In this document: positions 32,007 through 44,203 of the stretch, one piece after another
Layout of the letters: the number at the start of each line of letters is the position of its first letter
Position numbering within the stretch: the stretch's first letter is position 1
Assembly: GCF_000003195.3 (NCBI RefSeq)
Contig: NC_012879.2
Span: 23,115,367 to 23,179,366, forward strand
Reading direction: 5' to 3'
Origin: Sorghum bicolor
Lineage: Eukaryota > Streptophyta > Magnoliopsida > Poales > Poaceae
Length of the DNA stretch: 64,000 bases
The notes under the pieces: generated by a model
What the model saw: only the letters and a program-made list of their open reading frames with translations
What the model was told of the DNA's origin: nothing
Databases searched by the model: none
Made by a program: the position numbers and the translations under genes

Positions 32007-32071
32007 CCCATGTGATTATGCTCATGGCATAAAACCCATAAGTACATTCACTGTGGTGGCGTAAAAATAAA
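32007..32071 (+). promoter_or_regulatory. Conserved non-coding block, E3 copy
   Basis: CCCCATGTGATTATGCTCAT, GGCATAAAACCC, then CACTGTGGTGGC. Closest match is the second E7 copy (51891-51938). Confidence 0.5.
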
Positions 32072-32355
32072 ATAAATATATTCATGTCCTATAAAAATAA
32101 AATTATAAAAATAGATTTATGATCCCACTAAAAAGTGTAATATTTATTGAGGAGACTCAACATGATAAAGGCTAGATATTTATGCTAACACTTAACTAGT
32201 TCCACAAGCTTTGTTGTCTATTTGAGCTCTACAGAATTCAAGGATCAAAGAAGACTAGCACACGGAGGACAGCCTAGTCGCCGTCAGGGTGCTGCTGACA
32301 TTCAAATATACCTTCGCCACCTGCTAGCTACATCAGAAGGAATTACGTCAAAATC

Positions 32356-32368
32356 GAGCTTGGGGGAG
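32356..32368 (+). other. Internal polypurine-tract-like copy 2 (E3)
   Basis: GAGCTTGGGGGAG followed by AGCACC. The equivalent E5 site is 42907-42918. Confidence 0.5.
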
Positions 32369-34022
32369 AGCACCTCCATTTATCCAGCTAAGCATTCTAC
32401 TCACGTTTATATTTTACTCAAATAATAAAAAGATGCATAATCGTAAAAACCCAAATAAAGATTTTGTGCTTATATATATATCTTTGCTTAGTTTGCTAAA
32501 TAAATAAATAAATAAAATTTGCTATGAACCCTCATTATAAGCTCTCACATGGAAAGATGAATAGTTGCTCTGCCATGACTAGTTCTCAAAATTGAAATCT
32601 CTCTCAAGTTTAGGCATCACTGTTATTAATTAAGATTTGCTCTAAACCTGAACTTGTGGGAAGAGTACTTGATCTGAAGTCTAAGTCGTTAACGGATATG
32701 ATATGGGAAGGTTGAGCTGCTGTTTATCTGTTCCTAGAGATGCTAGAATTCTGGAGAATTTTATCTTTGAAAATCTTTAAAATATCACATGATGAGTTCC
32801 TGTATGATGAGAGTTTAAATTCCTACCACAGCCATATATACATGCTTGCTAGACTTTGAGCCACACATTTACTTTTTACTGCTTATGAGCATTGAGTGTG
32901 GTCAAGCTGTGTAGACCCTTAGGAGCTTGTCATGTGGTTAAGTCAAGATTCACTTGCACGTTCACTCATACATGCTACTTCTACTCTGGAAGTACCATCC
33001 ACATATACCCATTTCCATCTCCAGAACCACCCAAAAATATTCTACTCCTAATCCGGGAGAGAATAGCCAAAAATATTTCTATTTTTTCCCTGTGAAATAA
33101 ATGCTCAAGTTATCTTGTCACTACCACTTGCTATATTATCTCATGAGATGAGAGCTCTAAAGAAAAAAGAGAAAAAAAAGAAGAATACGAGGAAATAAAA
33201 AGGGGCAAGTGCCCGGAAGCTCGAAAGAAAAAAAAAAGAGAAGAAAAAGTGAGACGAGAGGTAAAAATGGACAAGTGTCCGACAGTAGAATTAGGGGTAC
33301 AAGATACCCACCTGAGAGAAAAGAAAAAAATAAAAAGAAAATATAGAGCATCTCATTCTCCTCAAGAAGTTTCAAAAGAGCAAGAAAGGTATGTATTCCC
33401 TCAAAAGAGCATAAGTAGAATTAGACTTTCACCATTGTTATCACCATCATCACCATACACCATTCATTCGCCACACATGCACATCTTGATTTGACTTATT
33501 GACTTGTTCTTCTGGATCCATGGTTTGACTATGCAATAAATGTTTTGTAAGTATGTATTAGCTGTCTCCCACCTATGAGCTCCAGATATCAAAAGCCTTA
33601 TTAGAGTAGGGTGAGAGAGAAGGCAATGACACTATGCCTTATACCACAAATACCACATACTTTGAGAGAAGGCATATACCATTACTGCCTTGGTAAGGAT
33701 CCAGAAATACCTCAAAAGAGAGACTAGAGAGAGTCATACATGGAATCTCTGAGTTTTATTTGAAAATCTGCAAAAACTCCAGAGCTATAGCTGATCAAGA
33801 ACAAGAGACATGGTGCTTGACTAGACTGTTCTATCTTTTAACTACTCAAGACAGAAGTGACGGTTACAAGTCCCATGGTGAAAGGTAAATGAGTAAGTTT
33901 TAAGTCTTAACAGTTTACTCTAACCAGAGATGAGATCTTGTTTAAACGCATGTGTATCTTTAAGTTATGAAACCACTGCAGAAACTCTTGAGTTCATCTT
34001 TACTCAGGGACGAGCAAAGGTT

Positions 34023-34037
34023 AAGCTTGGGGGAGCT
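34023..34037 (+). other. E3 polypurine tract
   Basis: AAGCTTGGGGGAGCT immediately before the 3' LTR. Confidence 0.9.
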
Positions 34038-35103
34038 TGTTGACGGTCCTTAATGTTCACATTTAACCATCAACTAATCATGGAAAAGGATCTAAATGGA
34101 ACCAACACCTAGACTTAGGGTTTTATCTGACAGAATTCCACAAGTTTTGGTGTTTGTCTATTTCTGCAGGGGGTTATCAGGAAATATGGAAGAAAGGCCC
34201 ACACGTTGGGTTTACATAGAGATATTAATGTGCCGCACAATTATCTACCATCTAGAAGACTCCAGAAGCCACGGGAACGAATGGGAGACGTAACGGAGCC
34301 GGGCACTGGGCGCCCGCCCTCCCTTACTGGGCGCCCGCCCTCCCCCCTGGACCAATCAGGGCGAAGTTCGGGGATCATGCTCCACCGACCTAATACTTCA
34401 AGGAAAACCACACGATCAATGTCGGTTTGATCCGACGGCCCAGATTCACTTGAAGGGACTATAAAACCAGACCCCCCTGGCCCCTGGAGATCATACCTCT
34501 TCTACAGAATCAAAGCTAGGGTTTCAATTCTTCATCCAAGTAGAGAGGATCCCTCTAGTTCTTCTAGTTCTACCTCTAGTTCATCTAGATCTAGTTCTAG
34601 TTCATCTAGTTCTAGTTCTAGTTCCTCTAGTTCTAGTTCTAGTTAGTTCTAGTTGTAATCTAGTAATTAATAGATTAGACGTGGTGTTTAGTCTTGCGAT
34701 TACCTGGAATTGCACCCAATCCCACGGATTGTTGTGGTAGCCCTAGGGTAGTGACAGCCCTAACGGTCGACGTATTCCACCACGTTCGGATTGGTGTTTG
34801 TAGGACCGTAGTCAGACCTTCCTAGCCCCCTTCTCATCTCTTTCTGTGGTTAGTGCTCTGATGTCCCGATATAAATAATCTTTGAAGTAATTCTTGATTC
34901 TTAGATCAACTAGAGAACTCTCAGGAAACTTCCTCTCTTCCCACCAAAAATAATCATATAGTTATCCTTGGACGATCTTGGATCTTAATTAGTACACTCA
35001 CGTTCCCTGTGGAAAATCGATACTCTGGAATACTCCCGGGTGAAAGCTACATCGGTATCCGTGCGCTTGCGGATTTTTCTGTTTGCGTTTAAAATACCCA
35101 ACA
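34038..35103 (+). repeat. E3 3' LTR with 214 bp deletion
   Basis: 1066 bp. It lacks the segment corresponding to about 28223-28436 of the 5' LTR, with CTAG/AGTAG sequence at the joint. TATA at 34459, boxes at 34307 and 34328. Otherwise nearly identical to the 5' LTR. Confidence 0.94.
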
Positions 35104-37515
35104 CCAGTCGAGTACAACTTTCCTTTTCGGTGCAAGGACAGGCTAAACAGTAATTAAAGTTGTTTATCACTTTAGTGTTTTTACCCAAGAGGTTGCATCA
35201 GTAAGCTAAGACTTCTCTTAATTTACAATTATTCTTAATTAACTGATCAGTACTCCTTTTTATCTTAATTAATATTTAATTAGGCATTAATGACAGTAAT
35301 TAAGTATTAACACCAAATAATAATTAAATGCCAAAGGTCATTAAGGTTAATGACCTCAGGCCATCACACAATCCCAAAATAACTCAAATCCTAATTTTGA
35401 AATTAAACTAATTATTAACTAATTATTTTAGGATTATTACTTAATTACTAATTATGGGTATATTAATACTCTATCAAACATTATGCAAATACCACCAAAC
35501 TTTTTGTGAAGCCAGGAAATAGTATTCAGAGGCATCTCACCAATTTTGGTGACAATAAATTCCTAAAAATCATAGAAACCCTATTTATTAAATAAAGAAC
35601 ACAATTTTTATACATATGTAAATTACCAGAAAATGAAACCTAGCATTTTTCCTATGTTCTACTCATTTCACAGAGCCTATACAAAAACTTTCACTATTTT
35701 TGGATCTGTACACAATTTTCTACACAAATTAAAACATCAATCACTTTTAATTTTAAAAGAAAAAGAAAAACAACACTGTTGCTGTGGTCGGCCCGCTCAC
35801 GCTCGGCCTAGGCCGGCCCACGCACTCGGCCCACGCGCTGCGCGCGCTCTCCCCCTCCTCACGATGTCGCTGACAGCGGGCCCCCACTGTCAGCTTCGTC
35901 ATCCACTCGACCGGCGGCTCGGCCGCGTTTTTGGTCCCCGCTAGCGGGGGTCTTAGCCCACGCTGAGGTGCGCGGTAGCTTCGCCTCAACCCCGCGACTC
36001 CATTGCTATCACCCGAGCACGCTCTACTCGTCCCTCTCTACCTCGGTCACCCGCATGGCGGACGGCCGCGTCAGCCACCCGTAGACTGGTCGCGAGGGCT
36101 CGGTAGAGCGTAAAATAATGTGTTAGGGAGCTTCCAAGGAGGGTGGGGTGGGTGGTGCTCACGACGGAGGGCTTGGAGAGGTGGCCTAAGGCGCTGGCGA
36201 CAGTAGCAGGTCCTCTAGGCGGGCGCTCCGAGCTCAGCGAGGTCGTTCCGGTGAACCTGCTCGCGTCTGAAGAAGAATAGCAAGCGCATGAGCTTCTGGG
36301 GGATGATAGGAACCTGAAACAACCGCTAACAAGGCATGTTACCTTCTAGAACGGCGTGGCCACAGAGAAGGCGCACGGCGGCGGTCCCGGCCGGAGTTGG
36401 GGAAGAAAGACGGCGTCCGGGCGGCTGGGTGGGATAGAGAGCGTTCCGGGGAGTGCGCTGGGTTCGCAAGGAAATGGCGAAGGTGGTGGAGAACTCGAAC
36501 TGGCCAGAGGGGTTGCGTGTAGGGTGTATTGGACGGTGGAGCTTCGTTGAGTGCTTTCGGTCGCCGAGGTAAGTGAGCTCGAGCTCGGCCGTGCGGGCGC
36601 TATAGAGGTCGAGGCGCAGAGGTCGCGGGTGTCCATGTCACGTGGTGATGCGGCTAGTAAGCAGCTATGTGGCAGCGAGGCGCGCGCGCTCTGCGGCCGC
36701 GCTGGGCAGAGGTGCCTGTGATCCTCATCGGATCACTGTAGCGAGCCCTATCCCTCCCTTTCCTGTCTTTTGCAAAATTCCTCCAAAATTTGAACTGAAG
36801 TCAAATTTCTGCCAAAACAAAAGTTCCTCAGAATTTTGCACTCTAAAAAACTTATTTAAGGACCCAGATCTAATTTTGAGTGGAAGACGATGAATTTTGG
36901 CAAAACAGTTTGAAATTCAAATCCCAATTGGGGGAATTCCAATTTTGAATTTGACTAGGACAGAAATTCTAAAATTACTTTTGATTTTTCTCAATAACTT
37001 GAAAAATTCCCAAAATAAAAGTTGTTCAATTTGATGAGCCCTACAACTTTCATGTTGGTCACTTTTCAAGATTCCAAATAGATTTTGAATTAGTGATTCA
37101 AATTTGAAAAGGGGACAATTACTAGGAATCTGTATTTTCAAAATTACTTTGAATTTTGTATTGAAACTTCAAAAACTCAAAACATCAAAGTTGTACATTT
37201 TGATAAGATCTACAACTTTGCTTTTGAACTCATCCACAAATTTTGCTTAGTTTTTAAATTGCACAAAAGGGGGCAAAAACTAGGGTTTTAAAATTAGGGT
37301 TTTCTCCCCCATTTCCTCGGAATCCTCCAACACTAAGGATTTCACAACCACACTGGCATCATTTCATAACACAAGCAAACTTTAGTTCCCTAAGCACAAG
37401 CACCAAATGAAACTCGTTTTAAGTTGATGCATCAGGATGTGCTCAATAAATAAGCTATGCAATGCTTATGATGACATGATCCAGTTTTAGTGTCCATAAC
37501 ATCAGGGATGTTACA
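35104..37515 (-). repeat. E4 3' LTR, proximal part
   Basis: On the minus strand the LTR begins TGTAACATCCCTGATG at 37515. A GC-rich island at about 35780-36740 parallels that of E2 and contains spurious long frames. The rest is AT-rich with AAATTTTG-rich sequence. No gene supported. Confidence 0.88.
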
Positions 37516-37530
37516 GCCCTTCCCCCTTAA
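37516..37530 (-). other. E4 polypurine tract
   Basis: On the minus strand TTAAGGGGGAAGGGC abuts the LTR start. Confidence 0.9.
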
Positions 37531-37715
37531 AGAAATCTCATCCCCGAGATTTAAAGCCTTAGGGTGAGCAATGGAAAAGGAAATTTGTCAAACTAATCTA
37601 TCATTAGCTTTCGCATAAGACAAGGGGTTTGGGGAAGAACATTTCATTATAAACATATACATACATTAAGTACATGGATTTGGCTACCCTTTATCCACTC
37701 TAAGTACATTTTTTC

Positions 37716-40055
37716 TTATTAGGTGTTGTGTTGAAGAGAAGCGTGAAACTCAGGAAAGTTGTCCATCAGATAATCTTCAGATTCCCATGTGGCTTCTTCC
37801 TCAGAGTGTTGACTCCATTGCACCTTGTACCACTTGGTAGTTCTTCTTCGGGTAACTCTATCTTTTTGGTCTAATACTCGGATGGGATATTCTGCATAAG
37901 TCAGATCCAATTCAAGTTCCACATCTTCAAAATCATGGACCTGGTCCAGTACTCGAAGACACTTCTTCAATTGGGATACATGAAACACATTGTGTATCCC
38001 AGATAATCGTTCGGGCAATTTAAGGCGGTAAGCTACCTATCCACACCGGTCAATGATTGGAAATGGACCAATGTAACGAGGTGCTAACTTGCCTTTAACC
38101 CCGAAACGATTCACTCCTTTCATTGGGGATACCTTTAAATACACATGGTCACCTTTAGTAAATCTTAAGGGTCGACATCTTCTATCAGCATAGATCTTTT
38201 GTCGGGATTGAGCAACTTTTAAGTTATTTTGAATTTGTCTAACTTTGTCTTCAGTTTCCTTCACCAAGTCAACCCCAAAGAACCATCTTTCACTGGGTTC
38301 AGACCAGTGTAATGGAGTCCGACATCGATGGCCATACAGTGCCTCGAACGGAGCCATTTTAATGCTTTCCTGATAGCTATTGTTATATGAGAATTCTGCT
38401 AGAGGCAAGCAGTCATCCCACTTGTCTGGAAAAATTAAGGGCACATGATCTCAATAGATCTTCCAATGTTTGATTCACCCTTTCAGTTTGCCCACCTGTT
38501 TGAGGGTGGTAGGCTGTACTGTAGAAAAGCTTGGTGCCCAAAGATTCATGTAAGCATTTCCAAAACTAGGAGACAAATTGAGTGCCTCTATCAGAGACTA
38601 TTGTCTTTGGCACCCCGTGCAGACTTAATATACGATCAAAATAGATCTTGGCATAGGTGGAAGCAGGATATAATATCTTCACAGGTATAAAGTGTGTCAT
38701 TTTGGTAAGACGATCCACAATGACCCAAATAGAATCAAAGCCTTTTGCCGTCTTGGGCAATCCCACTATGAAATCCATGCTAATATCATCCCATTTCCAT
38801 GCTGGAATAGGCAAGGGTTGTAACTCTCCAGTAGATTTAAGATGAATGGCTTTGACTTTTCAACATGTGTCACATTGGCTACATAGCAGGCTATTTCTAT
38901 CTTCATCTTCGTCCACCAAAATCTCTGCTTTAGGTCCTCATACATCTTATTGCTTCCTGGGTGAATAGAATACCTTGTGGTATGAGCTTCATCCAGGATT
39001 TGCTGACGTAGCTAAGGTACCTTTGGAACTTCTAACCGGTTTTTGAACTAGATTACTCATGCATCATCCACCTTAAAGTCTGTGGGTGCTCTGTTAACAA
39101 TCTTCTCCTTGAGGTATTTCATGCCTTTATCTTCTTTTTGTGCCGCTATGATTTGAGCTTCGAGATTGAAGTCAATCTTTAGATGGGCTAGGCTTCCTGA
39201 GGAAGTCATCTGTATTCCCAAGTTTTCAAGCTCTTGGCATAGAGTTATGTCTCTAGGCATCATTGTTAAGCAATTACAGTGAGCTTTATGACTTAGGGCA
39301 TCTGCTACCACGTTCGCCTTGCCTGGGTGATAATGCACCTCAAGATCGTAGTCCTTGATCAATTCTAGCCACCTTCGCTGGCGCATATTAAGTTCGGCTT
39401 GAGTAAAAATATACTTCAAGATCTTATGATCTGTGTATAGATGACAAGTGTTTCCCAGTAGGTAGTGGCGCCAGATCCTCAAAGCATGCACTACGGCGGC
39501 TAGCTCAAGATCGTGGGTAGGGTAATTCTCTTCATGTGGCTTAAGCTGCCTAGAGGCATATGCAATTACTCGACCCTCCTGCATTAGCACACAGCCTATC
39601 CCTATTCCTGATGCGTCACAATACACATCAAAGGGCTTCTCAATATTTGGCTGGGCTAATACAGGTGCAGTAGTCAGCAACCTTTTCAGAGTCTAAAAGG
39701 CCTGCTCACATTCAGACGACCAAACAAATTTTGTTTGATTCTTGAGCAAGGTTGTGATTGGCTTAGCAACCCTTGAAAAGTCCGGAATGAAGCGGCGGTA
39801 ATATCCCGCCATACCCAAAAAGCTACGGACCTCATGCACCGTAGTAGGGGGCTTCCAATTCAAAACATCTTCTACTTTACCTGGGTCTACAGCGACTCCC
39901 TCCGCTGATAATACATGACCCAGGAAATGAACTTTGTCCAGCGAGAACTCACACTTGCTGAACTTGGCATATAGTTGATGGTCTCTTAGACGGGTTAACA
40001 CAATCCTCAGATGTTCAGCGTGTTTTTTCTTTGTTTTGGAGTAGATCAAGATGTC
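37716..40055 (-). pseudogene. E4 pol, RT C-terminus to chromodomain
   Basis: Read on the minus strand: the end of RT ([15 protein letters not shown], then [16 protein letters not shown]) from 40055; RNase H with [16 protein letters not shown] and [12 protein letters not shown] at 39680-39300; integrase zinc-finger region and core WKWDDISMDFIVGLP, ...IWVIVDRLTKM (38814-38566); integrase C-terminal part LAEFSYNNSYQESIKMAPFE (38444-38037); chromodomain TKWYKVQWSQHSEEEATWE (about 37850-37770). Breaks: a stop near 39691 (F*TLK, expected Gln), stops near 39060, a 1-bp insertion near 38437, and a stop near 38036. Not functional. Confidence 0.88.
40051..40055 (+). other. E5 target-site duplication, left
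   Basis: ATGTC here and at 47785-47789, perfect. Confidence 0.95.
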
Positions 40056-41264
40056 TGTTGATATTTGGTAACGCAATAAGGAATTGATCCGCAAGCGCAC
40101 GGATATCGGTGAGCATTTCACCCGGGAGGTTATCCAGAGTTATCATATTTATATTTTTACCACTGGGAGAAAGGGTGCATCTGACTAACCAAATCTATTG
40201 CTACTACCCCTTTAGGCTACAAAGAGTGTTTCTCGATGTGAGTGATGTATAGAGAAGACTGCAACCGTAGTCTCGTTCTAACCTTGATAAGGATGATCTA
40301 CTGTTATATTGGGGAAGCTTACGGAATCTAGACACCACAAAGGATGTTCGACCCACACCTATAAACCCTACCCGTCCTGCTAACAAGATATGGGATGCAA
40401 AGGTAACTCGGAAATGTCACGTTCCTTGCTACTACCACGGTTCAGCTAGTCAGGGGATATCTATGAGTACCCTAGCCTAAACACCACATTTACGCTAGTA
40501 ATGATTACTGTAATACTCAACCGGAAGAGATTAAAGTAAACTCATAAACCAAAGAACACTAAAACAAGAACTTACTAGAATTAGAAGTCGAATTACTGAA
40601 GAATCCTAGGAGCAAGCCTCGGGTTAGAAGACTTGATCCCATAGGTACAACCTCAGAGTAGACACTGACAGGTAGGGCTTCCTCCGATCTACACCTCCAG
40701 TCTATCTCTCTCAATCTAGTAGAAACTAGAAGATATAATTCTACTCACATTGGATGCTAATCCTAAAAGAAATTTTATTTAGAGGAGAGGTATTCCTTCG
40801 AGGGCTCCTCTCAACTCTATGATGAATTTGTCTCCTCTAGGGGCCAGGGGGTCTGGTTTTATAGTCCCCTCAAGTGAACATGAGCCATTGGATCAAACCG
40901 ACATTGATTGGACGGTTATCCTTGATTCTTTAGGTTGGTGGAGATTAGTCCCGAAAGAGAGTCCTGATCCAACTCTGAAGGGGGGCGGGCGCCCCGTGCC
41001 TGGCCCCGTTCGGCCTCCGCTTCCTTCCCGTGGCTTCTGGAGTCTTCTAGATGTAAGATAATTGTGTGGCACATTAATATCTCTATGTAATCCCGACGTG
41101 TGGGCCTTTCTTCCGTATTTCCTGATAACCCCCTGTAGAAATAGGCAAACACCGAAACTCATGGAATTCTGTCAGATAAAACCCTAAGTCTAGATGTTGA
41201 TTTCATTTGGATCCTTTTCTTTATTTATTTGATGATTATATTTGGTACTGAAGGACCGTCAACA
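40056..41264 (-). repeat. E5 3' LTR
   Basis: 1209 bp, minus strand TGTTGACGG...AATATCAACA. TATA on the minus strand at 40864-40855 (CTATAAAACC). Only one GC box remains (40983-40994). Confidence 0.93.
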
Positions 41265-41278
41265 ACTCCCCCAAGCTT
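41265..41278 (-). other. E5 polypurine tract
   Basis: Minus strand AAGCTTGGGGGAGT next to the LTR. Confidence 0.9.
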
Positions 41279-43549
41279 ACCTCTTGCTCGTCCCTGAGCA
41301 AGGATGAACTCAAGAGTTTCTACAGTGTTTTCATGCCTTAAAAGTAAGATCTCATCTCTGAGTTAGGGTAAACTGTTAAGACTTAAAACTTACTCATTTT
41401 ACCTTTCACCATGGGGCTTGTAACCGTCACCTGTGTCTTGAGCAGTTAAAAGATAGAACGGTCAAGTCAAGCACCATGTCCCTTATTCTTGATCAGCTAT
41501 AGCTCTGGAGTTTTTTGCAGATTTTCAAATAAAACTCAGAGATTCCTTGTATGACTCTCTCAAATCTCTCTTTTGTGCTATTTCTAGATCCTTTCCAAGG
41601 CAGTAATGGTATATGCCTTCTCTCAAAGTATGTGGTATTTTTGGTATGAGGCATAGTGACATTGCCTTCTCTCGCACCCTACTCTAATATGGTTTTAATA
41701 TCTGGAGCTCATAGGTGGGAGACAGATAATACATACTTACAAGACATTTATTGCATAGTCAAACCATGGATCCAGAGAAACAAGTCAATAAGTCAAATCA
41801 AGATGTGCATGTGTGGTAAATGAATGGTGTATGGTGATGATGGTGATAACAATGGTGAAAGTCTAATTCTACTTTTGCTCTTTTAAGGGGATACATACCT
41901 TTCTTGCACTTTGAAGCTTTTTGGGGAGAATGAGATGCTCTATATTTTCTTTTTTTTCTTTCCTCTTAGGTGGGTATCTTGTACCCCTAATTCTACTATT
42001 GGACACTTGTCCATTTTTACCTCTCGTCTCACTCTTTCTTTTGTTTGAGATTCCGGGCACTTGCCCCTTTTTATTTCCTCGTATCCTCTCTTTTTTTAGA
42101 GAGCACTCATCTCCTTAAATAATATAGCAAGTGGTAGTAACCAAGATAACTCAAGCATTTATTTCACAGGGAAAAACAGAAATGTTTTTGGCTATTCTCT
42201 CCTAGATTAGGAGTAGAATACTTTTGGGTGGCTCTGGAGATGGAAGTGAGTGGATATATGTGGATGCGTACTTCCGGAGTAGAAGCAACATGTATGAGTG
42301 AACGTGCAAGTGAATCTTGATTTTAACCACATGACAAGCTCCTCAGGGTCTACACAGCTTGACCACACTCAATGCTCATAAGCACTAAAAAGTAAATGTG
42401 TGGCTCAAAGTCTAGCAAGCATGTATATATGGCAGTGGTAGGAATTTAAACTCTCATCATACAGGAACTCATCATGTGTTATTTTAAAGATTTTCAAAGA
42501 TAAAATTCTCCAGATTTCTAGCATCTCTAGGAACAGATAAACAGCAGCTCAACCTTCCCATATCATATCCGTTAACGACTTAGACTTTAGATCAAGTACT
42601 CTTCCCTCAAGTTCAGGTTTAGAGCAGGTTTAAATTATAATAGTTATGCCTAAACTTGAGAGAGATTTCAATTTTAAGAACTAGTCATGGCAGAGAAACT
42701 ATTCATCATTTCTATGTGAGAGCTTATCATGAGGTTTCATAGCAAACTTCATTTATTTATTTATTTAGCAAACTAAGCAAAGAGATATATATATATATAT
42801 ATAAGCACAAAAATCTTTATTTCGGTTTTATGATTATGCATCTTTTTATTATTTGAGTAAAGTATAAACACGAGTAGAAACACTTAGCTGGATAAATGGG
42901 GGTGCTCTCCCCCAAGCTGGATTTTGACGTAATTTCTTCTGATGTAGCTAGCAAGTGACGGAGGTGTATTTGAATGTTGGCAACACCCTGACAGCGATTA
43001 GGATGTCCTCCGTCTGCTAGTCTTCTTTGATCCTTGAATTCTGTGGAGCTCAAATAGACGACAAAGCTTTGTGGAACTAGTTAAGTGTTCGCATAAATAT
43101 CTAGCCTTTATCATGTTGAGCCTCCTCAATAAATGTGATTTATTTATCAAGATCATGCACTTATTATTTTTATATTTTTATTGTAAGATAAAAACATATT
43201 TATTTTATGCCACCACAGTCAGTATACCTATGGGTTTTTAAACCACAAGTCTACTCACATGGGGCTTACTATTTTTAACATTTTTATTTTCTTTTCAAAA
43301 TAGCATGAACCTGATTAACTATGCAAACTATTGAAAGGAAAAGGATAACTACCAAGTTTACCTCTTGGCAAGACGTTCGGTGTTTTTAAGTCCTCCGAAC
43401 GGGACTCTCCGTTTTTTCAGTCGTCCTGGGATTCGCTGGATGGCGTAGTCGGTGATTCCGGTGGTGCCTCCTCTTCATGTATAACTATCTTCTCTTTCTG
43501 ACTCGGTGCTACGGTTTCCTTAGTACAGTTCTGTTCAAGCTATATGTCT
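41279..43549 (-). other. E5 3' untranslated interior
   Basis: No gene seen. Counterpart of 31996-34022 in E3, including the conserved block (43208-43264), the CTCAAATAGACGACAAAGCT block (43049-43078), an internal polypurine-like tract (42907-42918) and a TA dinucleotide run (42785-42803). Confidence 0.6.
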
Positions 43550-44203
43550 TCAGACCTTACCACTTCTCCTTCGTAGTCCACCCATCCGTCCTTGATGATT
43601 TGCCTCCTCTGGTTTTGGTTGCATCGCCTTCTTTAGAGGGAAGTGCATGTGGACTTCTCCGGTTCCAATATAAATGATGGCTTTGCTAGTGTTGAGGAAC
43701 GGTCTTCCAAGGATGGTGGGTGGATCATACTCGTCTTTTCCCATGTCAATGACCTAAAAATTATCTGGAGCTGAATGTATGTTGGTTATGGTTCCATGCA
43801 GGAGCTGATAAGTGACTGCGGTCATTATGTTGACGACAGATCCGGTGTCGTAGAGTGTCTTCTGAAAAGAGTATCCGTTGCTTGTGCACTTGATTTTTGG
43901 AACACCAGGGTCATCCTTCTTGATCAGGAAAGGCGACTTGAGTCGAAGATTTTGACCTCCTCCGACAAGGATCCAATGTTTTAAGTCTTCTGGACAAGAC
44001 TTCTCACCGTCTTCATCCTTTAGGTGCATCATTTGATTAGGTGTGGACCTTGACGTCTGCACCCCTTGATACGGTGTCACCCATGTTCTTCGTTTGCCCA
44101 GCAGTTCGAAGTATGGTGTTGGCAATATCCTGCTCAGTGTGTTTGTGCTCGTAGATCCAGGTCCTTCACCTGGTGGAGTCTGGGAGTTGTAAAACTCCTC
44201 CAT
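43550..44203 (-). pseudogene. E5 retropepsin-like domain (PR2) ORF
   Basis: Starts MEEFYNSQTPP (44203), continues STSTNTLSRILPTPYFELL and reaches PFLIKKDDPGVPKI, then KTLYDTGSVVNIM (canonical D-T-G loop, about 43851-43835). One TAG near 43755 interrupts the frame before MGKDEYDPPTILGRPFLNT...IIYIG. E3 has the equivalent continuous stretch ...DFKVIDMGEDKYDP, so the stop is a local mutation. PR1, present in E1 and E3, is missing: the N-terminal segment joins PR2 almost directly. The Arg-rich tail is out of frame here. Confidence 0.72.

Larger units (their letters stand above)
31996..34022 (+). other. E3 3' untranslated interior
   Basis: No gene supported; short frames are low-complexity. It includes the CCCCATGTGA...CACTGTGGTGGC block (32007-32071), TTCCACAAGCTTTGTTGTCTATTTGAG (32200-32226), a second polypurine-like tract (32356-32368) and a purine-rich AAAAGAGAA stretch (33160-33250). 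Confidence 0.6.
27600..35103 (+). mobile_element. E3: non-autonomous Athila-like LTR retrotransposon with perfect TSD
   Basis: 7.5 kb element with LTRs 27600-28879 and 34038-35103, a perfect 18-nt tRNA-Asp primer site, polypurine tract and CCAGT duplication. The interior holds a 70-codon gag remnant and two retropepsin-like domains but no RT, RNase H or integrase. The LTRs differ by only 11 substitutions that I count by eye outside one 214 bp gap, making this one of the youngest insertions in the window. LTR start, boxes and TATA resemble E5, E6 and E7; E6-like elements are plausible helpers. Confidence 0.94.

Noticed and set aside
33157..33375. Leu/Phe-rich minus-strand frame resembling a membrane protein (also 41921-42118)
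   Set aside because: It is the complement of a purine-rich AAAAGAGAA tract; composition alone gives hydrophobic residues.
35633..36893. Frames in the GC-rich part of the E4 LTR
   Set aside because: Same reason: low-complexity Pro/Arg/Ala frames in a GC-rich LTR island, no recognisable domain.
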